From assembly GCA_963575645.1 (NCBI GenBank), contig OY754467.1:6944001-7008000 (forward strand): a DNA stretch of 64,000 bases. The letters are read 5' to 3'. Positions 36,401-51,400 of this stretch are shown in pieces. Below the pieces are notes generated by a model. That model was not told the DNA's origin, made no database searches, and saw nothing but the letters and a program-made list of their open reading frames with translations. Numbering within the stretch: position 1 is the first letter of the stretch; every line of letters begins with the position of its first letter. This DNA is from Xanthostigma xanthostigma. Lineage: Eukaryota > Arthropoda > Insecta > Raphidioptera > Raphidiidae. The position numbers were made by a program, and so were the translations under genes.

Positions 36401-39400
36401 AGCGACGACGGTAGATTACAGTGCGTCGCCGGAGGCGCGGGAAGCGGAGAGACTGATCTGTCGGTCGGCATTACGCCTTGTGCTGTATTCATTCTCGAGG
36501 CACTACTGAGAGGTGAAGGGCATTTGGACAGCGACAGGGAAGGGTCTTGAGGACTCGACGGTCGAGAGTCGTTCGAAGATGAAAGCTGAGACGTCGAATC
36601 CATAAATGATGTCGGAGACAGCGGTGGTAGCATTTCAGCCAGCAGTCTGTTTGTATACTTGAGATTTTCCTACAAAAATAAAATTTATGCATTCCCAATT
36701 AATCGTGACATTTTCATAATTTCAGTAGTAAATAAAAAAACCTGTTATAGTACGCGACACGAATCTAAAAGGCTCGAAAGTTAGATGCGAATACAGGCTT
36801 GCGCTTGTACAGTCTGTTGAAAAACTACAAACTCGCATATCAACAAAACTAACATAGCAATAACAACTTGACAATAGCGTACTCGACTGTACTTTAAAGC
36901 AGGAAAGCGACAAGTGACAAAGGCAACGAGCGATCGCGGCCAATCACCGACGAGCGCACCTTCCGTGCAGGTAGCTGGGAGGTGGTGGGAGTATCAACGG
37001 CTCTAAAATGTACCTTTACGACTCTGGTTGTGACTAACTTCAGAACCTTTTAGATCCGGGGCGCGTACTATACTGAGATTCAGCTGCTTATTGCTGTTGT
37101 TATTTATTTTTTTTTTTTTTGGTGGGCAGGGGAGGGGAGTAGATATTTAAACACCACAAAGAAGAAAATACGAAGATCATAAAACATATCTGCATTGTTA
37201 TACGAATACCAATAGCATAAAACCAGAAAAAAGTGAATAAAAAAACAAAAGAATAAACAACGATTTTACTGTCGCTGAGTGTGAACCTGTACAAAATACA
37301 GGTCGATAAATTAATAAATAAAAAAATGCATTGATAACTTCAGTATTACAAGTTAAATAACGTTTTCAAGGGCATTGATAAAAATAAACAAAAAAAATCT
37401 AATTACAAATCGCTAATACAGAATTTTTACTTATCAGCTGGTATCTATTTTTATCACTAATAATAGTAAGCACACCTGTTTTACAGTATGATTTCATTAA
37501 CGCGATGTATTGGATCGGCTTATTTGACCAGAAAAGTGAATAACTGACGATTGTTTTTCAATAAAAAAGAAAATCAGTTGTGAAAAATGATTCAGGTAGT
37601 TTGTTTTAAAAATAAGCCATTGCATTTTTAACGTCCAAAATCAATTAAACAAAAAATTGCCTCATTTCTAACCGACTACGACATAAAAAAACAAGGGAGC
37701 CCTTGTCGAGTTTTTGTTTACGGCCACCGTTGGTCAAGGTTATTTGGGTCTAGTCCCAATTCATATTTTCAATTTAGTACGCGTTTGTTGGCAAATTCTG
37801 AACTACTAAAGCGTGTGTGGGCAATACAGAACTCTTCCGACCCAACTCCGCGTTTACTGGTGAAATTTTCGCACTCTTCAGAGTGTTCGAACTTTGACTA
37901 GCAGTTTTAGGCTCTTGGAACTGCTAGAACTAGGTTTAAACAGTTTGAAGTGTTCGAGAATTTTACCAACACACACGCAATTGTGTTCTGTATTACCGAC
38001 ACACACGCTTTAGCAGGCCAGAACTTGTCAACAAACACCTATTGATACTTTAGAACCCGGGAGCTGAGAGCTTGTAATAGAGGAGCCATGGAAATGTTCT
38101 GATTCTAGAGTACAGACGCTGGAAATTAACGTTTTTCTTTTTTCAGTTACTGAATGTCCTGTTTTTTACCATATTAACGCTGGTTCAAGCCACCGATCTC
38201 AAATATATGTCGACTAACGAAACGTGTGTAAAATGCAACTGTTTATATTCTTCGTCGAAACAAGAAGATCTCATTTTAAACTGTTCCAATCAACGGCTCA
38301 ATTTGATTCCCGCCGACTGGCCGTCGCACAAACGTAGATTAACCGTTTCATTTGCCGGTAAGTATTTTGTACGCAGGGGCGTGGTCTCGCCTCTAAACCA
38401 CATTTTGCTACATTTTCTCTCACAAGATGTCACAGCGTCAAATAATTTTAAAATTAGCATTTTCATATAATTTTTAAAACATGGTCAGAGAGAGCTGGAC
38501 AGCGCAATCCGTATATTAACAATGCATTATAAAGTTTAGAAAAAAGATTTACAAAATTTGATTGTTATGAAAAGTATACCATTATTATACCTATAAAGAA
38601 CAACGTTATAGTATATATCTCTTCTGCGCATGCGCCGATTTCCTCCAAAAAACCAACATGGCTCTTTGCATATCAAACATCCTCTCAAAATTTGGTCTTA
38701 ATCCGTTCATCGTGTATACAGACAAACAGACGCAAAGACTTTTTCCAAAAAATATTTTTTTTGGGATTTGGGGATTCTCGAAACGAAAAAATATTGTAAA
38801 ATTTTGAAAAGTTAATTTTGACCTAAATTAGTACCAGTATTATAAAATATTGTGAAAAATAACTCTAATAATTTAGAGTGATGATGATCCTGCTTAAATG
38901 TTGGAAGATTAAAAGATGAATCCTGAAGGTTTTTTTTATTGCATTTTATTGTCTGACGTTTCAGCATACATAACAACAATACTGAGAAAACAGACAGCTT
39001 TGGTAAGTTTATTTATTTTACTTCCAATTTTTTAACTTTAACTTTAACAACAATAATTTTAACAATAACAACTTTAACAACAATAATTTTATCAATAACA
39101 ACTGTAACAATAATAATTTAATACTTTTTATATATAAATCTTCTAGATTCTCTGAAGATGACAAAGTTTGCCGAAACGTCAGACAATAAAATGCAATAAA
39201 AAAAAACCTTCAGTATTTGCTTAGTTCATAGATCCTATGCCACCAGGATTCATCCTTTAATCTTCTAACATTATAAAATATTCTTATAATTTTTAAGTCT
39301 GCGTGAAATGTCAGTTTTATAAAAAAAATAGCTAGCAAGTATTATTTATACTTTACAGGAAATCCGTTGGCAAATGGAGTTTTGCCGCAATTGGGCAAAA

Positions 39401-42400
39401 CGAATGCAACCGAAGTATCGTTAGGATTTTCGTATTGCAAGTTAAAACAGATACAAAACGCCGCATTCATCGATATCGATAATTTAAAATCGCTTGATCT
39501 AAGTTGGAATTTACTTCCAGGTAATTATTTGTATTTTCATAAAACAAACAAAAAAAAAACAAACAAAACATAGACGTACTTTCGCTTTAACTGAAAAAAT
39601 ATTGTTCAGGTGAAGCAGTGCATTCCGACGTATTTCGTGGTCCGTACAGAAACGACGCGTACGAGCCACTGATGGTAACTTATTTGGATTTATCCTACAA
39701 CGAAATCCATTCACTTAGTCGGCTTTCATTAATGCATCTGCCGTATTTGGAAATATTGAAACTGCGCGGAAATCCATTGAAAATAATCGATACGCCGACA
39801 GCGATGGCTATCGGTTCCAGAAATTGTCTCCAAGTGAGTGGAGTTCAACCAACAGTTCCTTTTCTTCGTCTTACTCACTGTTTTCATAGTCAATAATTCC
39901 TTCCTAATACCATTTTGTTTCTCTTGAGCCGTGCGAGTATTATTTTCATCGAAAAACACCTCGAAAATTTTTCGTATGCTTTATTTTTTTTATATAGAGG
40001 AACCAACAGATGGGCTTGAGAATAGCCGAGCGTGTAGCAATGTCGATGTTTACAAGCTCCCAGTTCTCAAGCCCTAATCCAGAGCTGACAAAAGTATGAA
40101 TTGAATTTTCAATTCAATATTGAAAATATAAATTGGTGCCAGCTCCAACTAGCCCTGGCTGCTGGTAGCCTCAATAGAAGCCTTTTTAACAGGGCTCTAA
40201 GCCTACTACCGATCCCTTAAAAATGAGTTCTAGCGAAAATTTAACTTCAGATTTTAGATTTATCATCAACAGGATTATCCTATCTTCCCGATGATACGGT
40301 ATCGAATTTAAAAAATCTGTCTACACTTTTATTAATCGACAATAATTTGGCAACTGTCCCGGAAGAAATTTCAAGACTCGGCAAAAATCTTCGTCGATTG
40401 GACATAAGCGAAAATCCAATACAAATACTAGACGATGAATCATTTCTTGGTAAGTTTTTTGATTTGCATTCATTTATTTAGTGATTAATCTTCGGTTCGT
40501 TTTTAGGCTTAGAAAAATTAGTACAGCTTAATGTAAGCGGAATGCCACTTCTGAGAAAAATTCAGCCTGGAACTTTTGCCCATGTTAAACAACTAAAAGA
40601 ATTGAGAATTCAAAATAATCCTACGCTTATTGATATTGAACCGGGTGCATTTGGGCAACTGGAAAATCAAACCATTAAAGAGGTAAATAGGATATGACTT
40701 GACGTTTCGCGTCATCTTAGGTTACAACACAACACGAACATAATCAGTTAACCTAACCTAAACTGTCAAAAAAACAAACGATTATCTCAACATTGTCTTT
40801 AGTATGCAAGACGACAAATTTGACTGAGCATTACATTAATAATGCTAACGATTTTATTTGTCTCAAATGATTTCTTTACTTACACGAGCATAACCAGTTA
40901 ATATAACCTAAACTGTCTAAAAACAGGCGAATGACTTACAATATTATAATCGTAATTATGCAAAACATTACATTTTACGAAGGTTTAAAAAGCGATTAAT
41001 AATTTATTTTCAGCTGTACTTAAATGGGAATCATTTAAGAAATATTTTCCCGAACTTAATAGCTTGGGATAAATTGGAGCATTTAGACCTGATGTCAAAT
41101 CCATGGGACTGCAATTGCGTACTTGACAAAATAATGAAATCAATACCGCCTAAAGTACTAGGACCCAATATACCGACATGTTTCAGTCCTGATACAATAA
41201 TCGGTCGACCGATTAATCAAATCCAAGTTTGTACAAAAGAAGAATTTGTCGATGAAGTTTTGATGGAACAACTGTTCGGCGACGAGATAGAACAACTGGA
41301 TACTCAAAAACGAATAATTTCGTTTGTGCAGAAGCCGTCTCGAACTACAACTGTAATATGGCAAACCAGTCTTTGTTTAGTTGTGATATCGGTAATCGCT
41401 CTGTTCGGACTGTTCGTAACAAAATATTCTCAGTTCAGAAAAAGAAGTTTTGAAGGCACTGTCAACTTTTCACCAATACGATACACTATACCTACAGTGC
41501 AATAAAAAACATGCAATACGTATTTTTTAAATCTTCAGTCAATTATACATTTCTCATCAAATGAAGTTGTCAATTAATTTTTTTAAGTTATTTCTAGCGT
41601 CTTATTGTGTTTATAACATTAAAAGTTTTCTGTTTAGTAATGACTGATCATAATTACTGTTGGTAATAAGAACGCATGCGCAGAAATAAACAAGTGAACA
41701 ACTGTCTTAAAAAAGTAACCGGTGCTTGACAGAGCAAGCAATACACTGTGCTCTCTTTCTTTTTATTTAAACTGATCGAAAAAAGCAGACAATGAAATCA
41801 AAAAGTGTTTGTCGTAAAATCAAACTTCGGTCGTCGTTAAAAATTAGCGAAGCGTTATAATATTTACCTTGCTGGCCACCTTAAGTTGATGTGAGTGGAC
41901 AAGAAATTGTTTCAGCAGAAGCTGTGCCTTATGTGCCGCTTGTCTGAAGCCGTAGAGCGCATCGAGCTGACGTTCGCATCGGGCGCAAATCACATGCGGT
42001 AACTGATCACTTTCCGTAACCTGCGCAGGAAAAAAAACATTTCAGTCCAGTACTCTCATATTATGTGTAAACATCTTAAATAAAACGCCTGCAACTGCTG
42101 CAACCAAAATAAAATCCCTTGTCATGTAAAATTTTACAAATTCACTAGCTTGAGAAATTTTTTTTTCTGCATACATCAAAAACAATTTTGACGAACTACT
42201 TCATTTTTAATTTGAAATATCAAGATTTTTAGAATCGAATGACCACAGTCAGTATACAGTAATAATATAATAAATGGAAAAAGTACTGAATTTATTACAG
42301 TAAACTCTCTCGTAATGGACATCTCTCTCGGATACATTTTTTTTTAGGATTTAGGACGTTTGGAAATAGTACCTATATTTTAATGTGTTTTTAGGAAACT

Positions 42401-45400
42401 TTATATGTAATTAGTTATAAACAAACAAATATACGCAGGGTCAAGCTAAATAAAACCGTTTAAATTTTTTTCCAATAATTCATACTTTAAACAAGCTTCC
42501 AAAATTCATCTATTATTCCAATAACTAAAAAACACGATACCTTAAAACAAATAAAAATGAATAACGAGAGCGGAAGATGAAATGGATCTGTCTGAGGCAA
42601 ACATGCGACGATGGATTACAAGTTAGGAAAAAAATGAAAAACATAAATACACAAAACAAATGAGTAATCAAAAACATAAAACCATCAACTTCTCAGCCAA
42701 TAATAACCACGAAAATGAATTAACAAAATATAGTGCGTTGATTTGAGTAAAAGTTTATGTAACTCATAATAAGAGTGCATCCATGAATCATGGTCCAGTT
42801 ATAATGGAATATGCCGATACGGGTCTAATCCGTTCTAGGGTTGTCCAAATGCAAGCATTTCTCCTCTATTTTGATTCTGATCTTTTCTGTAACTATACCT
42901 CGTATTGTATAATTTGTTCCCGTATTCACAATACCAGCTAGTAAGGGTAACATAATTGATAAACTCTGTTAGTCATAAAAAAATATTGCAAGTTAGACAT
43001 GCGCGCCGAGGGTTCCGTGCGATCAACTATATTAATAAGTTTGTTCCAAGCAGTCAGCAAACGGTAAGGAAACCGTCACCCGCATGCGCAGTAGGTAAAA
43101 CGAAGCTGTTAGTGGCGATTTTAGAACACGTTTTAGCTACTGCGCATGCGGGTGACGGTTTCGGTACCGTTTGCTGGCTGCTTGGAACGAACCTCAAGTA
43201 TTTAGTTCTTATATTCCCTCCTCTTAATTGCAAACAAGCATTTAAAAAAATGTTATCGAATGGCGCCTAAGCCATATTATGGAGTATAAAATATTTTTTT
43301 CCTTTCCGAGGTAAAACTGCCAACGAATGTTTGCACATCCCTACTTCACAATGTGCAGAGATGCTAGTTAAAAGTACACTGTAGTAAATTACATGCCTAA
43401 CAAAGATATATATAATAAAAAAACGAGTTTTATAAAATTTTATTACAGTTTCATATCCTATTGCTTAATTAGTTACAACTTGTGAGTTTTTATATTATTA
43501 CAGCATTAAGATCCCATACAACAATAATATTAATTATATTATAAAAATAATTAGTACATTTGTCATTTATTTACAAAAAAAAAAAAAAAAAAATAAATTT
43601 GTTGTTGTGAACTATTCTCTCGGTTTGCGGTCGTTTTCAGTAATTTTTATATATTAGGGACAGGCTGCAACTAGGCTGGTTTTGCCACTGGGTCTTGTGC
43701 TGGCTGTCGCACTGGCTACGTGGATGGAAATGACGTCACTGCGGGCTCGCGTGCGTGGTTACAAACTGAATTTCAAAATTAGATTCGGCCTATTTTTCGT
43801 GCATGTTTTGAGCAAGAACCAATCAGAAAACAGTATCTTGTCACGTGGGCGACATGGGCAAACGCTCACAAACATGACGTCATAGTGTGTGTTCTGTTAA
43901 GAGACAATAGACGTTCAGTTTTGTTAACATTCGAACTGTCACTGCGCGCGCACCAAATCTACCTACAAAGCCAACTTTCAAACACGTCTTGTGTGAAGCG
44001 AACACATAAAGTCGTCACGAAATTCAGCGCCACAGCACGCTTGAAACTTAGCAGCCAAATCTAGCGGCAAAACCAGCTTCGTGTGCTGCGATCGTTAGAC
44101 GCTTATGACTTTAGTTGTCGAGTGTCGACACTCTACAATTAAAATATCGGTATTGATATTTTAGTTAACAATCTGGATTTCGGAATTTTTTTATGAAATT
44201 ACAACAATAGAAACTTTGTTCGGTGTCCTGTATAATTGTTTGGTCAAATCAGACTCTTCCAACTGTTTTAACCTGATTTTAGCAATAGCAGACTTCTAGC
44301 AGTTCTAGAAATTTCTGCAACCAACTCGAAGCGTTTAAATAGTACGTAATTTGATCTGCAAAAACGCGGTTGTGTCTGAAGAGTTCTGTATTGCCGATAT
44401 ACGCTTTGGGAAATCAGAACTTCAACAAACATAACCTAAAATATTAGTCCCGACGGCGACGTCATTTAAAAATAATTTTTTTGAATAGTATTTTGACAAT
44501 GGGTGTGTCTTAACAGTTAACAATGTCAATAATAATAATAACAAACTTCAGCTAGATCTAATTAAAATATTAAATGTAGTTTGTACTTTGTTCGACGCAT
44601 TAGACTCTCTGAAATTTTTTTGAATGAATAAAGAATTAAATTGAACAGCCAGTATATTAATTGCGGTTAACCAGCACTCGTCATTGGGCCAATGTTAAAA
44701 CTTATTTACCTACGAAATAATTATATTCCGGCAGGTAAATTAATGAATAAAAATACCTGTGAATTGTGATAACAAAATATTATCTGACAAATACAAAAAT
44801 CTTCCATGTACACGGAAAAACCCATCGGTCAGCAATCAACGTAACAATGTGCCCTCATTATTTAATAACAATAACATGTAGAAATGTTATAAAATAATGC
44901 AAATCAATATTACTTAGAAAACTGACAGGTCAACAAAAAAACTTATTTTAATTTCACAATAGAAAATTGTTAGAACTGATAATATAAATGATCAGTAAGC
45001 GTTCTTCTATAAATTAAATAAACAAGGAATTGCTTAAAAAAACATTAAATGTGCCAATTCCATTGTATTGCTGTGCATTTAGCAGACAATTAAAAAAACA
45101 CTGAATATTTTTTTCAAGTAAAATTTATTTGGTTGTGACGTCATTATCCAGGGTATCATAATCCCTATATTATGAAACGAGCTAATCTTGTATCTACCTA
45201 TGTCCCTAAATATTTTCTCGAAAACGGCCCTAACGATTTGGATGAAATTTACTGAAAAGGGATTTTGGGGGGCAAAAAATCGTTTTAGCTAGGTCTCATC
45301 TCTCGAAAAAATCGTTTTCTTACAAATTTTATCATTATAAAAATCAATTTTTTGACGTATGAAAATACTTAAATATTGTAAGTAGGTTTTGGAATTTTAT

Positions 45401-48342
45401 ACAAACAATGAGCATATCAGTATTTTATTTAACTTTCCGAGCAAAGCTCGGTCACCCAGGCACTATATATTAATACGTTAAGGTTAAGATGTTTGCCTCC
45501 CTTTTTAGAAAAAACCACACAATTTCTCCACATAAATTATATATCATTTTACAGATAATTGCTTGCTCTACTGACATCGACAACTAAAAAAATTATGATT
45601 GCTTTTGTTTTTGTAAATTAATTAATTAACAGCAACGCTGAACAACGTCTGCCATCTGACGGGCAACGCTGAACAACGTCACAGCAATGCTGCATGATGT
45701 CATCTGACGGCTTAGCTCAACGCTTTTGCTACTTGCGCCTCTATATGACAATTTTAGTAAAATATTTCTTCGATCTGTCATCTGAGCTTCATATTGTAAT
45801 ACAACAAAAAGATAAACGTTATAAGCAGAGTGCAAAATTAGAAACAAATTGAATACCTGCAATCATATTTAAAAAATAATTTTGTAGTGATAATTATTAT
45901 ACTTATTTAGTGCGAATAATTCGCACAGGTCACACTAGTAATGCTTAATTCAATAAATAAAATTATCGACCAATTTTTCAGACAATATATTAACAAAATA
46001 TATGATTAATACATTAACGTTTCGATTAATTAATAATTTTGAAGAAATTTTATAAAAAGCGAATTAGAAATTAAATATTAATTATTTTTTATATTTTTTA
46101 GATCAGTTCTGAAGAAGATCCAAATCCGGATCGAAACGTTAATGTATTAATTATATATTTTGTTAATATATTGTCTGAAAAATTGGTCGATAATTTTATT
46201 TATTGAAGAGTTCTAATCAGACGTTAATCAAAGATTTGTATAATGCTTAATCCCTGACTTTTCCAGGAGTTCTAAAATTCTCTAACTTTTCTAGGTGATC
46301 TGAAATTCCCTGACTTGTCCAGGTCTGTGTAAATCCCGGTTTATTACTTTATGTACATGCATTATTTGAGAACTGTTCAAGACGAATAGACTAATTTTAT
46401 GACAAGCGTAATATCCTAAACTTTAAGCAATAAAATATAATTTTATCGTTAAAATATAAAAGAAAACAGTACTCATGATTGGTTATTGTCAAATTACTGC
46501 AAATACGTGAAAACAAATGAATGCTATAAAGTAAAAAGCCGACCGTACTGAAAATATTACTTCTAATTTAAACAATATTAAAAAAGTCAATGAATAGTAC
46601 TCACATTTTTATTAAACAAAAGAACGAAACAAAAATGAAACGTCGGAGACCACCATGTTAATGTAGTTTCTGAGAAAAGTCATAAAATTTATTCCTGGCT
46701 ATTCTTTTGTCAACCGACTTATTAAAATTTATTTATGGAACAGAAACTTTTTTTTGTTTCATAAATGCATTTCGCCATACTGCCTCAGTTTGGTTATTTT
46801 GTATTCCAATGCTCTAATCGTGGAGGATAGATTGAAAGGAGACTAATATTCACAAATTCGTCATCGTCCAAAAAGTGAGGAGAGTAACGGTTCCAATTAC
46901 GGCGGTAGAGGCGCTGAAGCTATAGGACCCCGGTAATTAGATCAATCTTTTTTTTTGCCAAATATAAATAATATGAATTAAAAATAATCGATCAGGTTAA
47001 CTGACAATAAACAATACCACGTGGTTGTGTGGTCTGGCCCATTGAGGTAGGCATTCTACCTCAATAGGTCTGGGTCAGGGAGTATCGGGACTTTCCCCGA
47101 TGGGTCGCCGTTTCAGTCCGGATATTTTTCTTAGTTACATGGTCACGTAGAGGCGTGATGAGTTAGTTTACTTCATTTATTTTCCCGGTAACTTTTTAGG
47201 TCCCAGATCGATCTTGGAACCATGGAGACTGGTTCCATGAAGGATGCAACAATGCACGCGACTAGAGGCCTTACAGCTACAGCGCCGCGCGTAAATCTTT
47301 CGAACCTTTACAGTCATCGATTTTTGAGACAACATTACGATCTACCGAGATCAATCTCCATTCTTTTGCCTCTATTCTACCTTCATTAAAAAATTTGATT
47401 TTGGATAACGGCCTCAGTGGGATATTTTTGTCAAGCTGAAGATTTATGCTGGCGGTGTAACCAAGGCAACGAAAATTTAGTGGAAGCAACACATCATTGT
47501 TTACAGAACGGAGTTCCTACAGTTCGGTCGTCGCCGCATACAAACTGGCTCCCGGATCATTTCTGTAGAGTGTAGTGTAAACTACACGGTCATTTTTTTA
47601 TGCCAACAGAAAACAATTAGAATGACAAAATATTGGAGATCAGATTTTTCAACTTATAAAAATACATAGACTATTGTTTATTAGTGCATGTTTATTCAAA
47701 AGTGATTAATGAAATTTTAGCTTATGCTAGTTAAACGAAGGATGTGTTCTATTAAACTTTAGGATTTCCGCTCAAGTTCTGACACTGAGTAAAAACATCT
47801 CGTTTAGTTTTTTTTGTGTTTTAATCTAACCCAAGTAAATACATTCTATCACAAAACAAGAGAGCGAAGATGGAAATCAAAAAATTGTCATAACAGAGTT
47901 TGTCTCTTTCTTGAGTATTTGAGTGGGTTTCAATGGCGGTCTAAATGGGTTCAGACGCTTCGGATAGCGTTTCGCGAAATGGTTAACAAAAAACAGTTCG
48001 TTGCCGGTACTTTCATGAAATGTGCGAATATTTAGATTCGAATAACGACAGTTACGCATAACCTCAAATAATATTGACAGATGATAAAACAGCACACTAT
48101 CTTTATACGATAAAGGCTATAGCGTCACTTCCGGTACCCACTTCCATGAAATTTCATCGAGTCCTTACGGCAGAAATCTAAAAGCAATCTTCCGTGACAT
48201 GAGTGATTCACCATGATGAATTTGAGGAGGCAGGTCATTATTCATTAATAATATTTTCTTCATACCTCGATTGAAAGTACGTACTTTCGTCCCTTATAGC
48301 ACCATTTTTGGAAATGTTTATATATATATGTATATATATATA

Positions 48343-48432
<90 letters not shown>

Positions 48433-51400
48433 TGTGCGGGCAATAACTTTCGAAGGAGTTAATTAATTTTAATGAAATTTGGACCACATGTTGAAATCCA
48501 TCACCGCACGAAGCCTATTTAAAATGGGCCCAATCGGGCCATTTTAAGGGTCGGTTTTAGGGGTTGAAAAATATTTTTGGGCCCAAAAATACCGAAAAAT
48601 TTCTCCGAATCGTTTCAAAATTGACATTTAACCCTTTAGTAATGATCAAAATGTGCTACCAAAATTTTATTAAAATCGGCCCAACAGGACCGGAATTAAA
48701 AATTTTATGAAAACGTTAGTTTGTAGATATAGATTTAGGTACTTAGTGAAGGATGAATTTAATTTGGTCGATTGATAGTAATATTGAAATGAAGAAAAAA
48801 TTTTATTTTAAGGGATGTATTAAGGGGTTAAAATTCTTATTTTGTTCAAAAACAAAAGAGTTAAGTTCACATAATAAAGCCACACTGCCTGTGTAAGCAA
48901 ATACACTATATTGTCGGCAGGGTTTCGCACTGCGACCCGAGTTTATTTATTATATTAAATGACAGCGGTAACCCTAGTTACGAGTATAAATACGCATGAG
49001 AAATTTTTTCCTCCCGCCGTTCTCACTAGGAGTAAATGTCAATCTTTTGTCCCTGTTGACGAAAGTACGTACTTTCGAGCGGATATGAAGAAAAATCGTA
49101 TACACCACACGGGCCTTAAAAGTTGAAATCTCGGCCCTGCGCGTCATGACTCTGAGGCGAAGCCTAGGGCATCATGACGCGCAGTGGCGAAAATTCAACT
49201 TTCGGCCCTTGTGATGTAATATACTATTACGCATCAAAAATATCTGGTTTAGATTAGATGCTCAACATCTAATGTTATAATGACGAGATTGAACTTTCTC
49301 CCATCCCTAGAACTAATATAAACAGGACGTCAAAAAAAAGAGCAAAAGTCCAAAATTTCTGGTTTTGTTCTTAGGACTTGGACAGTAACATGTATACCCG
49401 GAGGGTAGCATTCATATTCTCTATGGCAGTAGTTCGTACGATTTGCCGTCGACTTTTTTCCCATCCCTGAACTAATAGTCATAAACAGGACGTTAAGATT
49501 GTTCTTACGTCAGAATCAAGAGTTTGGGAAATAACATAAATAGACATGCATAATACATAATGATAATATAACGAAGTTATAGACTATGTACTGTACGACG
49601 GTGCCGCGGGCCAGGTCCGTTATCACAGGTGAAGCATCTTATCACGACAGCTAATCTCACGCTCGCGGACCGACGTTCCGTCTTTGTCTGATCAACGGCT
49701 CAGTCGACCGTATAACCGTCAGCGCCGCTCCTTTGCCAAACTTTCTCTGAGCGACATGACTCTACTGTCGACCATTTCACTACTGTACGTCTATGACAGC
49801 GCGCTGCGCATTGACCGGCGCGCTTAATCGCAATCACGCTCGTCAACAAAACAAAACACCAAAAACAAAAGACAGTGTCGTCCTTTGTTTGTTGAGCTGC
49901 GAGCGTGATGTAAATGGAAAACGCTAGGCAATAGCTAGTACGAACTAAATTGTTGTGTTAAGGGAAGGACGCGTTCTTACTTTGCCGTCGACTACTTTTG
50001 TTTTTTTCTCAAAACAAAAAAAAAAAAAAAACAAATGTTCAGACTAAAATTTCTTAATTGTCGTAGATAAACAGTTCTAACTAATGCGGCCGACTAAGTG
50101 TTTCGATTGTTTTCCTCATAAAAAAAGGCAAGATGGTATTGCCATTTGTTTTTTTCAAACAGTTGAATTGCGAGCATAATGTAAACGTTAAATGACGAAG
50201 TCTTAAATTAATTATTTTTGTATTTGAGAAGGATAGATTCAAAGGCTGACGCCGAGTACTTGAGTTTATTTTTTGAAAAAAAAAAAAAAAACAAACAAAA
50301 CTAGACTGAAAGAGTGTGTCGTAAAAGTAAGATGCTAGAGGGGTGAAATAAATAAATTTAGATGATGTCTCAGCAATATACTGTTCGGAAATAACAGGTG
50401 TATTTTATTTTTACCTAAAAATAAAATACCTGTACCTTCACAAAGTATCAAAATGAGCAGGTACATTAATGTATTTTCAGAAATTTAGATAGTTGGAGTT
50501 GCCTTTCAACTTGTTTTTATACCGTTTTGAAATACAATTGAATAATATTAGTCGATTGGGAACTAGATAATTTTGAATTAAACATACGTTGATTTTACAT
50601 TCAAGAGGTTGGCATTTCTCATACTGAAAAAAAAAACAAAAAACGACTTTATAGTACCTACACAGCGATAAAACATAACAAATATGTGTTAAATTTAGAC
50701 AGAAAATGAAATCACGTTCAGTTAAACATCAAACACCTTTTTATAAGAAAAAGCAATTTAAAGTTATTAAGTACTGAGGCACCCATTTAAAATGGAACTA
50801 ACTAAAAATAACAATATTAAACAAAATCACGAAGTTAAAAACAATTTGTCAAGTTCATGCATTGGATTTTCTGCATAATAAATGTATTTATTCTCAGCGC
50901 GTCTACACGGATACGTTAAGCACTGTGTTAATTTTAAAAACACAAATCGTTCAATGTAAATGTTAGTTTATTAATCTGTATATCGATTAAAATTCGATAT
51001 TTATAGACGACCACGTGCTCCGTACAATTGCACTATCAGAGTACAATGGATTAAAATTGCGTTTAAGCAGTCCGGGTAGACCATTAATAAAAACAAACTG
51101 GACGATTATGACACAATCACACAATGCAGCCATGCGTCCCACGCATCGCAGATGTTTTGGGCAAAAAATCTCGTATTTATTTCAGAGAACACTATAAACT
51201 GCGTTAAAAATAGACACGAGATTTTAGCCGTGAATCAGAGAGAATTGGCGCAAGTGCATGGGTTCCCAAATGGTACTAAATATGGCATGGGTACACTTAT
51301 AAAGACGAGTACATAATACATTAGACAGACATGCAGATAAAAGATCAGCGTACGAGAGGTTAATTAGAATGATTAATAAGAACACAAAAACAATGAATCA

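Larger units (their letters stand above)
42030..51400. other. intron 1 of the GATA gene
   Basis: A 9.4-kb intron between the two halves of the ZAD domain, packed with repeats listed separately (43043, 43661, 45162, 45948, 48255, 49085). Bases 49560-49930 are unusually CpG-rich, with an inverted repeat at about 49830-49912 (CACGCTCG / CGAGCGTG). Direct repeats of CCCATCCCT-ACTAATA lie near 49303 and 49458. No further coding exon was recognised. Confidence 0.6.

Noticed and set aside
36215..36550. 111-residue plus-strand frame
   Set aside because: Shadow of the Ser/Pro-rich GATA exon 3, which joins its neighbours in frame.
48260..48487. Ile-Tyr repeat proteins on both strands
   Set aside because: Pure translation of the (TA)n microsatellite.
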